From Malus domestica (lineage: Eukaryota; Streptophyta; Magnoliopsida; Rosales; Rosaceae), in assembly GCF_042453785.1 (NCBI RefSeq), contig NC_091661.1, positions 26,093,501 to 26,157,500 on the forward strand: a stretch of DNA of 64,000 nucleotides, in the 5' to 3' direction. The position numbers were made by a program, and so were the translations under genes. The notes under the pieces were generated by a model. The model searched no databases. It had not been told where the DNA came from and saw only the letters and a list, made by a program, of their open reading frames with translations. Below are positions 1 through 11,926 of the stretch, piece after piece (the stretch's first letter is position 1; each line of letters begins with the position of its first letter).

Positions 1-2747
1 GTTAATTGAGCTTCTTGAAAAGATTGTGCTTCAAAACTCTGCCTTCAGTGGGAACTTTAATCTGCAAAACCTGCTAATCTTGACCGCCATCAAGGCAGAT
101 CCGTCGAGAGTCATGGATTACATTAATAGGCTTGATAATTTTGATGGACCTGCAGTTGGGGAAGTAGCTGTGGAAGCCCAACTGTATGAGGAAGCGTATG
201 CAATCTTCAAGAAGTTTAACTTGAATGTCCAAGCGGTTAATGTCTTGCTGGATAACATCCGAAGCATTGATAGGGCTGTTGAGTTTGCGTTCCGTGTGGA
301 AGAAGATGCTGTTTGGAGCCAGGTTGCAAAGGCTCAGCTCCGGGAGGGTCTGGTGAGCGATGCTATTGAGTCATTTATCCGTGCAGATGATGCCACTCAA
401 TTCTTGGATGTTATTCGCGCTTCTGAGGATGCAGATGTGTACCATGACTTGGTGAGGTATCTTCTGATGGTTAGGCAAAAGGTGAGAGAGCCCAAGGTGG
501 ACAGTGAGCTCATTTATGCATATGCAAAGATTGATAGGCTTGCTGACATTGAAGAATTTATTCTGATGCCCAATGTCGCTAATCTCCAAAATGTTGGTGA
601 TCGCCTATATGACGAGGCTCTCTATGAGGCTGCAAAGATAATATATGCCTTCATATCTAACTGGGCAAAGTTGGCTGTCACACTTGTGAAGCTCAAACAA
701 TTTCAAGGTGCTGTTGATGCAGCACGAAAAGCCAACAGTTCAAAGACATGGAAGGAGGTTTGCTTTGCTTGTGTTGATGCTGAGGAGTTCCGCTTAGCTC
801 AGATTTGTGGTCTCAACATTATTATACAGGTGATTTTTTTGCATCTGGATATGTCTCATATTCTTCTAAGGTGCATTTTTACTCTAGATTTGCGCATATT
901 TATACAATTTTCACTAATTGTTTGTCTTGATTTGAATTTTATAGGTGGATGATCTGGAAGAGGTCAGTGAATACTACCAGAATAGAGGATGCTTCAACGA
1001 GCTAATATCTCTAATGGAGAGTGGTCTGGGGTTGGAACGTGCTCACATGGGAATCTTTACCGAGTTGGGGGTTCTATATGCTAGATATCGCCCAGAGAAA
1101 CTTATGGAGCACATCAAATTGTTCGCAAATAGGCTAAATATTCCCAAGCTTATTAGAGCATGTGATGAGCAGCAACATTGGAAGGAGCTGACCTATCTGT
1201 ATATTCAATATGATGAGTTTGATAATGCTGCAACCACCATCATGAATCATTCCCCTGAAGCCTGGGATCACATGCAGTTCAAAGACGTGGCAGTTAAAGT
1301 TGCTAACGTGGAGCTATATTATAAGGCTGTGCACTTCTACTTGCAAGAGCATCCGGACCTCATTAATGATATTCTAAATGTGCTTGCACTTCGTGTAGAT
1401 CATACACGTGTGGTTGACATCATGCGAAAGGTAATTGATTGTGCATGTATTCTTTACGCGCATCATAGATTCCTAGCACTCATCCATGGCTCCTATATTG
1501 AGATTCTTGTGTGCTTGAAAATTGTAGGCTGGTCACTTGCTTCTTGTGAAGCCATACATGGTTGCAGTTCAGAGCAACAATGTCTCTGCTGTGAATGAGG
1601 CTTTGAACGAGATATATGTTGAGGAGGAAGACTATGAAAGATTGCGTGAATCCATTGATTTGCACGATAGCTTTGACCAAATAGGCCTCGCTCAAAAGGT
1701 AAAATGCATTCTATTTCTAGTCTGTTATCTGTGTTGTTAATGTGCAGGAGCCTTATGTTGTTTGTTTGGTCAGATTGAGAAACACGAACTTCTGGAAATG
1801 AGACGTGTTGCTGCATATATCTACAAGAAAGCTGGAAGGTGGAAGCAGTCCATTGCATTGTCAAAGAAAGATAAACTTTACAAAGATGCCATGGAGACAG
1901 CCTCACAATCTGGTGACCGTGAACTGGCAGAGGAGTTGCTTGTTTACTTCATTGAACAGGTACAAAACTCTTTATAAGGACTCCATTTTTCACGAGTGCA
2001 TTTTCTTTACTGTTGTCCCTGGCCTGCTAGCATTTTTGGTAATTCATTAATTTTCTTCTTTAAATTGCAGGGAAAGAAAGAATGCTTTGCATCGTGCCTC
2101 TTTGTCTGTTACGATTTGATAAGGCCGGATATTGCCCTTGAACTTGCATGGATGAACAACATGATCGACTTTGCTTTCCCATATCTGTTACAGGTAATGT
2201 TTTTTGTCTTGTTTCCAACTGTTTCTTGCGTGTAAAGGGTTATTGACGTTTTTCGTCGAGTCTTGCTTGCATTGTAGAGAACCTTATGTAATTCTTTGTT
2301 TTACAGTTTATCCGGGAATACACTGGCAAAGTTGATGAACTGGTTAAGGACAAGATTGAAGCTCAAAAGGAGGTCAAGGCTAAAGAACAGGAAGATAAAG
2401 AAGTTATTGCGCAGCAGGTAATCACTTTGAGATATTCTATTTCCTTAACTATAGAAAGTGGGTTCGATGAATTTGCATTCGTTCTGTTCACATATCACGT
2501 CAATCTCCGTGTTCTCAACGTATCTTTTGTTCTTTGCTTAAATGTCACCATGCGTTATGATTGATTGGGTTGACATGCTTTGCAGAACATGTATGCTCAG
2601 TTGCTGCCTCTTGCTTTGCCTGCGCCACCAATGCCTGGCATGGGAGGCGGAATGGGAGGAGGGTATGCTCCACCGCCACCTATGGGAGGAATGCCACCGA
2701 TGGGCATGCCGCCCTTTGGCATGCCACCAATGGGCAGTAGCTACTGA
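1..2747 (+). CDS. CHC: Clathrin heavy chain, C-terminal part (gene cut by window start)
   Basis: Clathrin heavy chain forms the legs of the triskelion that coats endocytic and trans-Golgi vesicles. Exons read in phase 0 throughout: 1-829, 945-1430, 1528-1698, 1774-1959, 2071-2193, 2307-2417, 2586-2747, all with GT-AG introns. They give 688 residues, against about 1700 for plant family members, so roughly the distal-leg and proximal-leg repeats plus the trimerisation region are present. Recognisable stretches include [20 protein letters not shown] near the start, [16 protein letters not shown] and [20 protein letters not shown]. The last exon encodes the Met/Gly/Pro-rich tail ([20 protein letters not shown]) ending GSSY, typical of plant CHC. 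The N-terminal beta-propeller and start codon lie outside the window. No break is seen in the part present. Confidence 0.97.
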
Positions 2748-3886
2748 GGCGTGTTGAACTATTCTTGCGGAGTTCGACACTTGAATTTGGTGTTTTAGTG
2801 AGTAGGGAAACCTATTTGATAGAACCTACCATTTAGTGTAATTTTGTGTGGATATGTTGTGTTGTAATATTCTTTTGTAGCAGAGCCAATTTTTGTTTGG
2901 CTGGTGGTTGAGGGCAAGCTTAGAATTCTCTGTATTTTTTTGTTCTCGTTTTTTCGAACGTACCCGAGTCCGAGTATAATACAAAACACTACACTGATCA
3001 TTTTGATTATGTTCCAATTTTTCTTGGTGTGTATTTGTTCAAACGATTTGTTTTCCACTGAAAGTGCAGTTTGTTTAAACCATTTCTGAACCAGTCTGTT
3101 TATCATGGACCAAATTATCAACTGCGGTGCCGGAATTAGGAATAATCCTGGCAATTCATCTTGTTTGGGTGTCTTTTATGTACAACTGTGTGTACGGGTT
3201 TTGGGTTTTAATGTGGGGTCTAAAAATTGGAATTTACAGGCTCGTTTGGCTACCATTTTGTATTTACTTTTTGTGGAGATACGAGGAATGTGTATGAGAG
3301 ATGGTGAAACTCCTCATAGTCTCTTCGAGTATGGAAGGAATGGATAATCGGGTTTATCATCAGTTGTTCCCTTTTTATCTTGAAAAAAAAAAAATACGAG
3401 TACGAATTTAAACTCAAATGTTATATTTTGAACTCAAAGAAAGTAATCCACAATTTGCGTTCTTGTTAGAGCCTTCTACTCACATGTCAAGAACAAGAAA
3501 TGCTTCTATTAGATACACAGAAAAATTTGGTGATGTTTTAAGTGCTTTCTGAAAAAGTCAGTTGCTTCTACAGAAATAGCTTTTATGATAAAAAAACACT
3601 AACAATTCTGAACTAAATGTAGTTAAAAGCACTTTTGGTTGACAGAAAACGATGCTTCTTTTAGCTTAGCAGTCCAAAACCAGTCTTTCAGTCCCAAACA
3701 CAATGCCACAGTGACGTCACAAATAGTATATGTTAAAGTTTTTATCCTTTCAGTTTAGTCCTCTTGGACCTCCGAGTCTCGGAAGTTCATCTCCCACCAA
3801 AAAAAACAGAACAAATCCCACCAATTTCCCACATCGATTCCTCTTTCATTAACCAATTTCCATTTCCCAGCAACTTCGATCGATCG
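2748..3886. other. Intergenic: CHC 3' UTR and ALG11 5' region
   Basis: The CHC 3' UTR probably ends in the T-rich stretch after 2850. Short open frames near 2795-3347 show no recognisable protein. Around 3525-3690 an AT-rich segment carries AAGTGCTTT-type and AAAAGCACTTTT motifs in opposite orientation. It resembles the small inverted-repeat family also seen near 26.1, 38.7 and 47.7 kb, but is too decayed to bound. Confidence 0.5.
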
Positions 3887-6343
3887 ATGCAAATGGCGTA
3901 CCATCTCGTGATTTGGGGTCTGATCACTGCTCTCTCGGCCCTGATCCTGAGAATCTCCCTCCAAATATCCGCCGCCAGAAGCAACAGAAAACGCGCCGTC
4001 GCCTTCTTCCACCCCTACACCAACGACGGCGGCGGCGGAGAAAGAGTCCTCTGGTGCGCCGTTAAAGCCATCCAGGACGAAAACCCCTCCCTCGACTGCC
4101 TCGTCTACACCGGCGACCACGACGCCTCTCCTCACTCCTTGACCGCCCGTGCCGTCGACCGCTTCGGCGTCAAACTCGTTCACCAACCCAAGGTTCTCTT
4201 TCTCTCTCGCTCTCTCTCTCTTTGAATTTGATTTTTTTCGTTAATTATCGATTGGGATTTGAAGGTGGTGCATTTGAGCAAGAGGAAATGGGTCGAGGAG
4301 GCCACCTACCCCCGGCTGACCATGATCGGGCAGAGCCTCGGTTCTGTCTACCTCTCATGGGAGGCGTTGACGAAGTTCACTCCTACTTTTTACTTCGACA
4401 CCGCTGGCTATGCCTTCACGTACCCAATGGCCCGGCTGTTTGGTTGCAGGGTTATCTGCTACACCCATTACCCCACAATCAGCTGCGACATGCTCTCCCG
4501 GGTCCGCCGGCGGAGCTCCATGTACAACAACGACGACTTCATTGCTCGGAGGTAGGTCTATTTGTCAATTTTCCCATTTCACATTTTGCTGATTGTGGCT
4601 GATGAAACCCAGTGAAAGAACATGGATGGATGTTTGGTTAAACCGAAAAGATGATCACTTTTCGCATTTAGTTGCTTAGACGAAAAAAGATCATAACTTG
4701 AATTTGAATTGTTGTTGTAGCAATTGGTTGTCCAGCTGCAAAGTCGTATACTACAATATATTTAGCCGGATGTATGGGATTGTGGGCTCTTGTGCTCATC
4801 TTGTTATGGTTAATTCGTCCTGGACTCAGTCCCATATCGAAAAGCTCTGGAACATTCCCACACGGACTAAGCGGGTCTACCCTCCTTGTGACACTTCTGG
4901 ACTTCAGGTTTGTTATCAGTAATATCTTAACATATTACTTTGAAATGTGGTTTTCAACGATTTGACTAGTCATTGTGTGAGATGAGCTGCAAATGTGCAA
5001 TTGTCTTTCTGTGTGGTTGTTAACAAGTTGCTGTCTGTGTAGGCACTTCCGTTGGAAAGGCCAGCTGAACCGGCAAAATTTATATCTGTTGCTCAGTTTC
5101 GGCCAGAGAAGGTGGGAATATAAACCTTATGAGCACAAGGTACTAAGATTTTTGCGGCTCATTTATGGGGCCTTTATTATTTGTGGATATTGCAAGTCCT
5201 TTCTAATTTGGTTGTTCCATTCTCAGGCACATGGGCTCCAACTTGAGGCGTTCGCAGTTGCCATAGGAAAATTAGATGCACACTTGCCCAGACCTAAGCT
5301 TCAGTTTGTGGGTAGCTGTCGGAATAAGGCAGATGAGGAAAGATTGCAACATTTGAAAGATAAAGCAGTTGAACTGAAGGTTGACGGGGACGTTGAATTT
5401 CATAAAAATGTATTATACAGGTCTGTGCCAAGGATTTCATGTTCTGCATCCCTTAATGTAAATGTCTAGATAACTTGTTCTGCTTGCTCTTGCTCTCTCT
5501 GTTAAACGTAAACCATGCATGATCTGTTCACAAGTTTCTTATCTTTGGTTGGCTTCCATTGTTAATCGCTTCCCATCTGAGGATTGAATCATACAAGTAG
5601 TGATGCTAATATATACAGCATGAATGACTCAGATAATTAGCATTTTTTTTTTGTGCGTCTGCCTAGGTGAATTCGAATAAGCTACATAGTATGTAGCTGA
5701 ATTAGACAAATACAAACTGTGTGGTGTGAAAATCTTCTCAAAACCATTTTAGCTACTGTTTTCGTAAACATATTTTCCTCAATGTCAACGATTATCGGCT
5801 CTCTTTTGTTCTTGTAATAATGTACCCTGTTTGGATTTGTTTTTGCTTTCTTAGCCTTGGTTATTTTTCACATCTACAGGGACTTGGTGCAACTTCTGGG
5901 AGGGGCCATCGCAGGAATCCATTCAATGACGGATGAACACTTTGGAATAAGTGTTGTGGAGTATATGGCTGCAGGAGCCATCCCAATTGGTGAGCATCTC
6001 AAAAGTTATCCGTCATTTAACCAACGAACTTTCTATCTTGCCCTATTCACTTTTTTTTCCTGCTCTGATACTCCTCATGTTTCCCATTCTTGCTTCAGCA
6101 CATAACTCTGCTGGCCCGAAAATGGACATTGTTTTAGCAGAGGATGGATTGCAAACAGGATTTCTTGCCCGCACAGTGGACGAATATGCAGTCGCCATCC
6201 TCAATGTCATAAAGATGCCAGAAAGCGAGAGGCTGAAGATGGCTTCAGCTGCGAGGAAGCGGGGTGGCAGATACTCGGAGCAAAGATTCTATGAAGATTT
6301 CAAAGCTGCAATCTCCCCAGTGCTCACCCATTCTTCTAGTTAA
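3887..6343 (+). CDS. ALG11: ALG11 alpha-1,2-mannosyltransferase (dolichol-linked oligosaccharide synthesis)
   Basis: ALG11 adds the fourth and fifth mannoses, in alpha-1,2 linkage from GDP-mannose, to Man3GlcNAc2-PP-dolichol on the cytosolic face of the ER. Seven exons join in frame: 3887-4192, 4265-4551, 4721-4907, 5043-5111, 5227-5420, 5880-5989, 6099-6343. They give 465 residues, close to the usual plant length. An N-terminal membrane segment (about residues 5-28) is followed by the glycogen-synthase-like motif [17 protein letters not shown] (about 40-56). The GT4-type EX7E motif appears as E-HFGISVV-E (E367 and E375). The start is ATG CAA ATG GCG; a second in-frame ATG two codons later is equally plausible. 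The open frame extends upstream to 3764 but lacks an ATG there. No damage is visible. The Arabidopsis orthologue is known as LEW3. Confidence 0.95.
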
Positions 6344-6621
6344 TGGACTAAACATCAATCACAGTATACTCGTAACTTCACAGAGAAGAGCCGTTTGCAT
6401 CGGACTTTAGTTGTACTGCATTTTCCGTTACCCCGAGCCTTACCGGTAACTGAAAAAGTCCGATTATGCCACTGTAACTCTAACCGTTTGATAGTATCGT
6501 CTTCCAAATCATATACCGGTATTCAACATCCACATTTACCCTTTTCGTAACGCCCTTCATTTTCGGGTTCTTTGTTGAGTATGAATTTAGTTGCTTCAAG
6601 TTCGGATTGGATATTTTGAAT

Positions 6622-6807
6622 GAGGATCCTCTCCGGATCCTCTTTGTGAGATCCTTAAATCGTGTCCGTTCATCGTACATCGTGTGGTTAGGAATCATTT
6701 TAAATACTTTTATTTAAAATTAAATATAAATTATACTCGATGAAAATTGACCGCACGATATGCGATGAACGGTCATGATTTGAGGATTTCGAAGATCCTC
6801 CTAGGGA
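6622..6807. repeat. Small inverted-repeat element (MITE-like)
   Basis: The left end GAGGATCCTCTCCGGATCC is matched, inverted and imperfectly, by the right end GATCCTCCTAGGGAT. Inner parts also pair (CGTTCATCG against CGATGAACG). The core is AT-rich and non-coding. Ends are approximate and no clear target duplication was found. Confidence 0.6.
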
Positions 6808-6865
6808 TATTTTTACTGAATACCGATCATGGTAGATTAGATAAAATCGAAAGATACAAAATCTA

Positions 6866-6994
6866 GGGGTGTGATATCCACACATCTTTTTTTACTTTTC
6901 ACACATCCTTCTAATTTTTGACCGTCGGATTGGATGAATTGAAGAGGATCAGCGGATAGAAATTAATAAAGGATGTGTGAGAAGTACATACCCC
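6866..6994. repeat. MITE with GGGGTGTG termini and 9-bp TSD
   Basis: Terminal GGGGTGTGATATCC is matched by an inverted end in ACATACCCC. The element is flanked by the 9-bp direct repeat CAAAATCTA (6857-6865 and 6995-7003). Nine-base duplications are typical of Mutator-like transposition. A relative lies at 24799-24921. Confidence 0.75.
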
Positions 6995-7224
6995 CAAAAT
7001 CTAACCAAAACTTGTTATGGTATAATTCAATAAACGACATGCCGTTGGGATGTAGAAAACCAGAAGTAAGAAAGGCGTGCCAGGCACGCGCTCGGACATG
7101 CTGTGGTGGCATCAAATCTCATCCCCTTTCCTTGGATTACAGACCATCCACTCCATTGCTTGCACCGCAACGCAGAAACACACAGTAAACTCTTTGCTCT
7201 CTCTCTCTCTCTTTCTCTCTCTAA

Positions 7225-7239
7225 ATGGTTGGGCCGTAG
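7225..7239 (+). promoter_or_regulatory. Four-codon upstream ORF in the 5' leader
   Basis: ATG GTT GGG CCG TAG (M-V-G-P-stop) ends 12 bases before the probable main start at 7252. If transcription begins upstream of it, it could reduce initiation at the main start. This is inferred from position only. Confidence 0.4.
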
Positions 7240-7251
7240 ACGACCATAAAA

Positions 7252-8705
7252 ATGGCTGCTTCATTCAACTCCACGGTAACTTCCATGCTTCCTCATCTGT
7301 ACCATATCTTCAACAATTTGTCTCTATGTTTTTCTTCTTGTATTGAAATATTTTGAACTGGCTATGCACTTCAATTTTGAGGTTGGCTTGGAGCAATCGG
7401 TCTCCCAAGATAAGATGGCACTGTCATGGTATTCCAAGCCAATCACGCACTGTGATATGGATAAGTTCATGGCTCAGAGTGCGTGATTAGCTTGGAATAC
7501 CGCACAACAGTTTGTTTCGAGGCCTTCTTTTGGGTGATTATCACTTCTATACATGTGTATGTAAATTGTTTGCTTAGTTAAGCTTGATGCTCACAAGACT
7601 CAGAACTAAGGAGGGAAATCCTTTTTCGTCCTTCAAAACTCGACCTTTTTCATGAACGGAGAAGTAGCTTCACTCGTATACTTGTTCTTTCGATAGGTGC
7701 ATCCTAATTTTTACATGATTGTTACAGTGCATCATGCCTTTAAATTAGACAAACTGTGCTCTATCTAGCTGAATAGTTTCATGCTCTCGTTGCTCGTTAA
7801 CTGGTTCAAGGGGCTGTTTCTAACGATGATAGAGATGTTTGTTCAACAAACGATGCTGCCTTTAATTATATGTAATGAAAGACTAGAATCTTTGTTTACA
7901 ATTTTATCATTTATGTTATTTGTGAGGTAAATATCTCGGCAACTGGATGCTTCACTCGATAATTTACGAACGTTCTTTTGTTCTCCGTTCGAAGTTACAG
8001 GCCAAGTACCAGAATGTGTCAAAAGTTTCTGTTGGAGCTTCTATACCAGCAGCCACCACCCAATTCACATCCTTCTTTGGAACATTTGGACAAAGGAGGC
8101 GTATAAGTGAAAAACGATGGGGCTTATGTCTTTCAGTTGCGGATAGCAATCAGCTCACCACAGGCACCGGTGACAAGGCTTCCAAAACTACTGCAAGTTC
8201 TCCTGATGATCGATTACCAGCTGTTGATTCAACCTCTTCGGCTCAGTTCGAAACGAGTGTCATTGATCAGTCCGGGCCTCAAACCTCTGAGCCTCCCAAT
8301 GGCTCTTTGGATTCCTCAAATCCAAAGGAGGCATCTCAGTCACCTGACGTGCAACCCAAGTCAAAAAGATCGCCCCTAACAGCAAGGGAGAGACTGAGGG
8401 CAGCCAAGGTTCTCAGTCGTTACACAGACTCAAAGCCGTCTAAAAATTCAGCTAGGGGCAAGAATGTATTGGATGCTCTCAGAGACAGCGAACGCGGAAA
8501 GAAAAGATCCGGACTTCCAGAGGCCCCTACAAACATTTTTGACGACAGCAAGCGAGGGATGCCAAAGCAGGGCCTAACTTGGGATTTTCCGGGTGGTAAT
8601 GACTTGTTTCTAATTCTCTTTTCGTTTGTATTTATCAGCACGGTGATGTTCACTACAACGTACGTAGTTTGGAAACTTGGTGCCATCCATTTCAATGAAA
8701 ATTGA
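7252..8705 (+). CDS. Unrecognised, probably plastid-targeted single-span membrane protein
   Basis: I do not recognise this family. The proposed structure is a short first exon 7252-7275 (MAASFNST), an intron of 725 bases, and a large exon 8001-8705 starting after TTACAG, for 242 residues. This start is preferred to the open frame beginning at 7947, because MAAS plus a Ser/Thr- and basic-rich N-terminus looks like a chloroplast transit peptide and the acceptor is good. The middle (about 65-200) is Ser/Pro/Lys-rich and probably disordered, with a basic patch KRSPLTARERLRAAKVLSRY. One hydrophobic helix (DLFLILFSFVFISTVMFTTT, about 209-232) precedes a short tail, suggesting a C-terminally anchored plastid membrane protein. 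The first exon is inferred from splice sites alone. Confidence 0.65.
7427..7505 (+). ncRNA. Candidate microRNA-like hairpin in the first intron
   Basis: Two arms pair over about 24 bases with one mismatch: GGTATTCCAAGC at 7429-7440 continuing into AATCACGCACT, and AGTGCGTGATT continuing into AGCTTGGAATACC ending near 7501. The loop is about 27 bases. The arm length, single mismatch and loop size fit a plant microRNA precursor, and it lies on the sense strand of the host intron. I do not recognise the mature sequence. A tiny inverted-repeat transposon is the main alternative. Confidence 0.4.
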
Positions 8706-9048
8706 GACTGACTGCTGTAGGCATCCCCGAGTTTTGCACCAGCCACCTTGATGCTTCTGTGTACTAAAGTTCTCATCTTCCACAGGACTAGCGTTTGAAA
8801 ACCATTTTAGGCAAGATATACATGTCAATGTACAAAGATTTGCAGGGTCAATATTTGTATCACTAGTATTCAACATTTACTGCGAGTACACTGTTGTAGC
8901 TTCATTGGAAGGAAACATATGGTAAAAGCTATTCAATTCCTTGAACTTCTTCCCTTGTTTCCTTACCTCAACTACTTGAAAATGAACAAGAAAAGCATTT
9001 CACTTAGTATTTCTGTTGAGGTTAACATTGACTTTAGGGCTCATTTTA

Positions 9049-9258
9049 TTTTGGAATTGTGTGCTAGATTTGATTTGTTGACATACCTGGTTTCGGGGAG
9101 AATTTGTCGGGTAACTGATTGTATATCCTCTCATTCTCTCTCTCATCAAGTTCATTTTAGTTGAATTTGTGTGTTAGTTTTGCTTTGTTGACATAGCTGG
9201 TTCAGGAGAGAATTTGTGGTGTAACGGATTGTATATCCTCTCATGCTTTCTTTCTCAT
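9049..9258. repeat. Imperfect tandem duplication, about 105-bp unit, two copies
   Basis: Both units contain GGAATTGTGTG- or GAATTTGTGTG-like starts, TTTGTTGACATA, CTGGTT, GAGAATTTGT and GATTGTATATCCTCTCAT in the same order. The second begins near 9158. Confidence 0.7.
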
Positions 9259-9891
9259 TACTTGATGAGAGAGACACAAGGAATATACAAAGAGATACAC
9301 ATAAGGGGACGTATAACGGGTATAGTCAAGAATCTCTCTTACTTCAATGACAGAAACTACAACTATAAATATCTTTCAACACTTAACATAAAGTTTTTAA
9401 TGGTCAATCAAATAAGAGAGACTTACTTACATTAGATACGCTACTGTGACGGTATCTCAAATCAATAACACAATGTCATGTGTTTTAACTTTTTCACGTA
9501 TCAGTGCGGTTTTTGTTTGTAATACCGCGCTTCAATGTCTAACTCGATGTAGGTCCTCCCATCAAACACCCATGAGTTTAGCTTGCTTAATGTGCTTCTC
9601 TTCTAATGATCAAACTCGTGTCGGTTGACGTCATCTACGACCAGAGTGGCCAATCCACTCGAGCCATCTCACACACATATTTCTGCAGACTGCGCGCCTT
9701 TATATCATGTTCCTGCCGACGATACGTAAATTAGCAAAAACGATGAACCAAAGCCAATGGGACCCCAAAAACATGCACTCAAGATATATATTGTTACTTT
9801 TAAGATGAAAAAATGAGGGGAAGGAAAGAAAGAAGATACGGGAGCTACAACGACCACACAAAATGTGAGAAAATGGAGGGGAAGAAATCTG

Positions 9892-9896
<5 letters not shown>

Positions 9897-9950
<54 letters not shown>
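9897..9950. repeat. GA microsatellite
   Basis: This is an uninterrupted AG/GA dinucleotide run of about 54 bases. It gives spurious Glu-Arg or Leu-Ser open frames on either strand. Confidence 0.95.
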
Positions 9951-9954
<4 letters not shown>

Positions 9955-10399
9955 TTGGTTGATCAAACGTCGTATCAATCTTTAAAGTCCCTCCCTCTTT
10001 TATGGCGAGTTACAATGTTTGAGTGTAAAATCAAGGGGCCCTATATATGTATATAACATATAAATATTTATATCCTGCCATTGTTGATTACTTATTGAAG
10101 CTCTTTTGTCTGCTTGTGTAGTACCATCACAGCAAGCCAATGGGGGAAGAAGACGAACCAAGCCACAAAAAATGTGTGGCAGCTTGAAGGTTAATCCAAG
10201 AGATCTTGTTAGATTTATTAGGAAGATAGATGGAGATCTCACAAGATACTAAAATGATCTCTTGTCTGACTGTAAGTAAGAAATGTTTGTGTTGAAAAAA
10301 TCGTCTACCGATAATTATGATAACATTCTATATCATTAAAGTTTCATTCATAGTTTGAAAATGTAACAATATATACGTGTTAGGGTCTTATAAAAATAA

Positions 10400-10900
10400 A
10401 AACTATATATTCAACTACAATACTTAATGATTGTAATTGAATGTTGAAAAGCACAAGGTGTAGATTGTTGTGACAAGGGAATACTTTTCAACAACAATAC
10501 TTAGCAGTTCTAACTTCTAATCGACTGTTTAAAAACATATGATGTGTGTTGGTTGCTACAGGAGAAAACCAGTCAACTTAAACAATACTTAGCAGTTCTA
10601 ATTGATGTCTGAAAACATAGCAAGTCATAGTGTCACGACAAGACATTTAGGGTATTCAATATGAACAATACTTAATATGTATGGTTTGAAGCAAAACATA
10701 ACGCGTGAGACTGTAATGACAAGAAAATTTTTAACAACAATACTTGACGGTTATAATTGACTGTCCAAAACACATTATATTGTCGTGATAAGATAAAATA
10801 TAACTCGTGAGACTGTAATGATAAAAAAACTATCAACTAAAATATTTAGCGGTTATAATTGACTGTTCAAAACTGTCATATAGGTAGTACTTGGTGGTCC
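10400..10900. repeat. Degenerate minisatellite, about 80-100 bp units
   Basis: The block AACAATACTTAGCAGTTCTA, followed by a variant of ATTGACTGTTCAAAACAT, recurs about six times with substitutions and length changes. Linked motifs such as GTGAGACTGTAATGA recur between some copies. It is non-coding. Confidence 0.65.
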
Positions 10901-11548
10901 TAATTAATATAAATGAGATAAATGAGTGTGAGAGTGGAGTGCGACAATTCTCCTGCTCTAGTGGGGATGAAAAATCACAATTGGAGAGGTGCGGATAGTG
11001 GTTGCTGAAAGCAACCAAGTCAGCTGCCGGCAGCTGTATCTCACTTAGACCATGGTGATGTGGCAGTGTGCCTTCTAGTCTTGCTAAAGCTTTCTTAGAG
11101 TAAGTTAAAACTGCCTAACAGTGGATAAGGGTCAAGATGAATACTAAAACTTGTTTAGGGTTCTGGATAAGCTGAAAAGCATTGTGCTAATATGACTCAA
11201 ATTCTTATTCCTCTCTAACAAATATGAATACTAATACTTGTTTAGGGTTCTGGATAAGGATCAAGATACGTACAAAGCACAAATTAGACTAAGTTAATAA
11301 CATAAAGTTGATGATCTTTCTAACTTTGATAATTGAGAAGTTCTTCGTGCGATTATTGCAGCGCATCACATTCACAACTTGTGGGACCCGCTAAGACCAA
11401 CATGCATGTAGTCCCACTCTCATATGAGTGTGATGCCATGCATTGTCAACAACTGCTACATCGAAGAATTTCTCCTCCTACTATTATCGAGTCAATCTAT
11501 GTCATTTTTAATTGTATTTACCAAGGAGCCCTTAAGGAAAAGAAAAAA

Positions 11549-11702
11549 GGGAACTTTAACGAAAAGCATCCGGTACTGTTCACTTTAACGAAAAACCACA
11601 TTTTTACACTAAAAAGTCAATCTTGGTACTATTCACTTTACCCTTTATTTTGTCCTTATCATTAAAACTCAAAGTTTTCAAGCCCTTTTCATTAGTTTTC
11701 CT
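11549..11702 (+). repeat. GGGAACTTTAACG MITE, copy 1 of the window's main family
   Basis: This element of about 154 bp runs from GGGAACTTTAACGAAAAG to CATTAGTTTTCCT, whose inverse AGGAAAACTAATG is an imperfect match to the start. It is flanked by the 9-bp duplication AAGAAAAAA. Other copies lie at 21338, 25162, 25808, 50588 and 56844. It ends about 225 bp upstream of the bHLH start codon. Confidence 0.85.
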
Positions 11703-11926
11703 AAGAAAAAATTGTATCGAGGTGACAGCCGGATACATCCAAAAGCAATTTTCATTTGACAAACTAAAAGGTTTTGTGGATAAAAAAGCCAATCACTATC
11801 AGGATGTGGAGATCACACATTGTTAGTGCCAATGAATAGTAGATCTTAAAATATGTGGGATTAAAAGCAAGGGGTATTGGAGGACTGAAGGTTTTAGAAT
11901 ATGGTTTACTTGTGTATTTTCTGGCC

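Larger units (their letters stand above)
6344..7251. other. Intergenic between ALG11 and the plastid-protein gene
   Basis: This stretch holds the ALG11 3' UTR, two small inverted-repeat elements annotated separately (6622-6807 and 6866-6994), and the upstream and 5' UTR sequence of the next gene, including a CT-rich run at about 7196-7222. I see no protein or RNA gene in it. Confidence 0.5.
8706..11548. other. Long intergenic region with simple and degenerate repeats
   Basis: After the 3' UTR of the previous gene there is no recognisable coding sequence. The region holds an imperfect tandem duplication (9049-9258), a GA microsatellite (9897-9950), a degenerate minisatellite (10400-10900), and a short duplicated motif around CTTGTTTAGGGTTCTGGATA at about 11151-11172 and 11235-11256. 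Confidence 0.55.

Noticed and set aside
3105-3347. 80-residue plus-strand frame after the clathrin gene
   Set aside because: It lies in likely 3' UTR or intergenic DNA with no domain and ordinary stop-poor chance length.
7411-7423. GATGGCACTGTC resemblance to the end of the miR3627 family
   Set aside because: The match is short, lies outside the paired arms of the hairpin, and the rest of that family's sequence is absent.
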